A stretch of 64,000 nucleotides of DNA from Arthrobacter sp. P2b (GTDB lineage: Bacteria > Actinomycetota > Actinomycetes > Actinomycetales > Micrococcaceae): contig NZ_FVZL01000004.1 in NCBI RefSeq assembly GCF_900168295.1, forward strand, positions 186,001-250,000. The letters are read 5' to 3'. The notes beneath the pieces are model-generated. The model was not told where the DNA came from and made no database searches. It was given only the letters and a program-made list of their open reading frames with translations. Position numbers and translations under genes: made by a program. The first letter of the stretch is position 1. Every line of letters starts with the position of its first letter. Shown in pieces: positions 63,488-64,000 of the stretch.

Positions 63488-64000
63488 TCACCGGTCCGCC
63501 CAGCCGGATGGCGGCGGCGCATCGAGGAACGTGGTCACAACCTCGCGCACCAGGTCGGTCCGTGCGAGCCCGAAGAAGTGCGTGGTGCCGGGGAAGACCG
63601 CGAGCTGCGACGCGGGCACACCCTCGAAGTCGCCGTTCACGTCTCCTCCGCGCAGTTGGAGGAATTTCACTGCGTGGTCGAGCTTGACCATGTCGCAGTC
63701 GCCCACCGTGAAGAGCGTCGGCGCCTGGATTCCGCGGATGTCGTCGTCGCTCCAGCCAGGCTCGCCCTCGCCGTAGTGTGCCAGCTTGTCCAGCAGGCCC
63801 TGCAGGTGCTCGCGGTCCGGATGCGGAGACACGGCAAGGTAGTGTTCCTCCATTGGAGTTCCCGCGATCATGTCCACCGTCATCTCCGCCACAGCTTCGG
63901 AGTTGCCGCCGCGGTCGCCCTCCGGCCGGAACGATACCGACGACACGATGAGCTTGCGCACAAGTTCCGGGTGCTTGATCGCGAGGTGCAGCGCCACCGC
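63488..64000 (-). CDS. alpha/beta hydrolase, 5' end beyond the window
   Basis: The C-terminal 170 residues of an alpha/beta-hydrolase-fold protein. LHLAIKHPELVRKLIVSS is the helix after the nucleophile elbow. PTLFTVGDCDMV carries the catalytic Asp region and FPGTTHFFGL the catalytic His. The Ser elbow and the N-terminus lie beyond base 64000, so the gene is incomplete here. It resembles the proline iminopeptidase/2-hydroxymuconate hydrolase-like group only in general. It is convergent with umuC, 40 bp from its end. Confidence 0.8.
   Translation of the reverse strand, partial: AVALHLAIKHPELVRKLIVSSVSFRPEGDRGGNSEAVAEMTVDMIAGTPMEEHYLAVSPHPDREHLQGLLDKLAHYGEGEPGWSDDDIRGIQAPTLFTVGDCDMVKLDHAVKFLQLRGGDVNGDFEGVPASQLAVFPGTTHFFGLARTDLVREVVTTFLDAPPPSGWADR

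Overview
The window is high-GC, gene-dense chromosomal DNA from an actinobacterium, most probably an Arthrobacter/Pseudarthrobacter-type member of the Micrococcaceae. Supporting signs are many GTG/TTG starts, Shine-Dalgarno sites of the AGGAGG type, a dimethylglycine oxidase whose length and catalytic residue numbering match the Arthrobacter globiformis enzyme, a LysG/LysE pair, FdhD/MoeA, small Micrococcales-type hydrophilic proteins and a LexA box of actinobacterial form. I see no rRNA, tRNA, CRISPR array, prophage or insertion sequence.

Layout. 0-10.7 kb: housekeeping and small genes (a frameshifted membrane protein, a HAD phosphatase, a frameshifted AbiEi-like/nuclease-fold protein between two 57-bp palindromic repeats, serS, a lipid kinase, pheA with a rhodanese, a peptidase E/amidase pair, small conserved proteins). 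10.8-17.5 kb: a GntR-regulated locus with a fused carboxyltransferase, a CaiB CoA-transferase and a MatC-like carrier, followed by an NCS1 permease. 17.5-27.6 kb: LysE/LysG, a NERD nuclease-like protein, phosphoglucomutase, a frameshifted RutE-like nitroreductase beside a uracil-type permease, a GDSL hydrolase and a GAF-ANTAR protein.

27.7-38.2 kb is the most coherent region, a dimethylglycine/one-carbon catabolic operon: GntR regulator, purU, dimethylglycine oxidase, a cyclodeaminase/cyclohydrolase-family protein, folD, moeA and fdhD, then a BCCT betaine-type transporter. Together they imply uptake of a methylated glycine, oxidative demethylation onto tetrahydrofolate, stepwise oxidation of the C1 unit to formate, and maturation of a molybdenum formate dehydrogenase encoded elsewhere. 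FolD carries Ile where the catalytic Lys of the cyclohydrolase should be, and the neighbouring cyclohydrolase-family protein could supply that step.

38.3-44.6 kb: a ROK repressor divergent from a sugar/polyol catabolic operon of two isomerase-like TIM barrels and three Gfo/Idh/MocA oxidoreductases, the last broken by an internal deletion. 44.6-54 kb: a glycosyltransferase and a run of stress-type genes (two SDRs, DUF6328/DUF6766-type membrane proteins, hydrophilic proteins, an MBL hydrolase, glycerate kinase, a methyltransferase). 54-58.6 kb: a signalling cluster (hybrid-type histidine kinase, GGDEF-EAL protein, EAL protein, divergent STAS-like protein). 58.6-64 kb: small hydrophilic proteins, a glycerophosphodiesterase, a HAD phosphatase, an SOS-controlled umuDC operon and a partial alpha/beta hydrolase.

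Four genes are interrupted by indels; three are single-base shifts that could be sequencing errors and one is a larger deletion. Non-coding structure includes a palindrome, AGTAAG-N4-CTTACT, shared by four small-protein promoters, two families of long dispersed palindromes, a long hairpin inside the C1 operon, and two tandem repeat tracts (5 x 16 bp and 3 x 17 bp).
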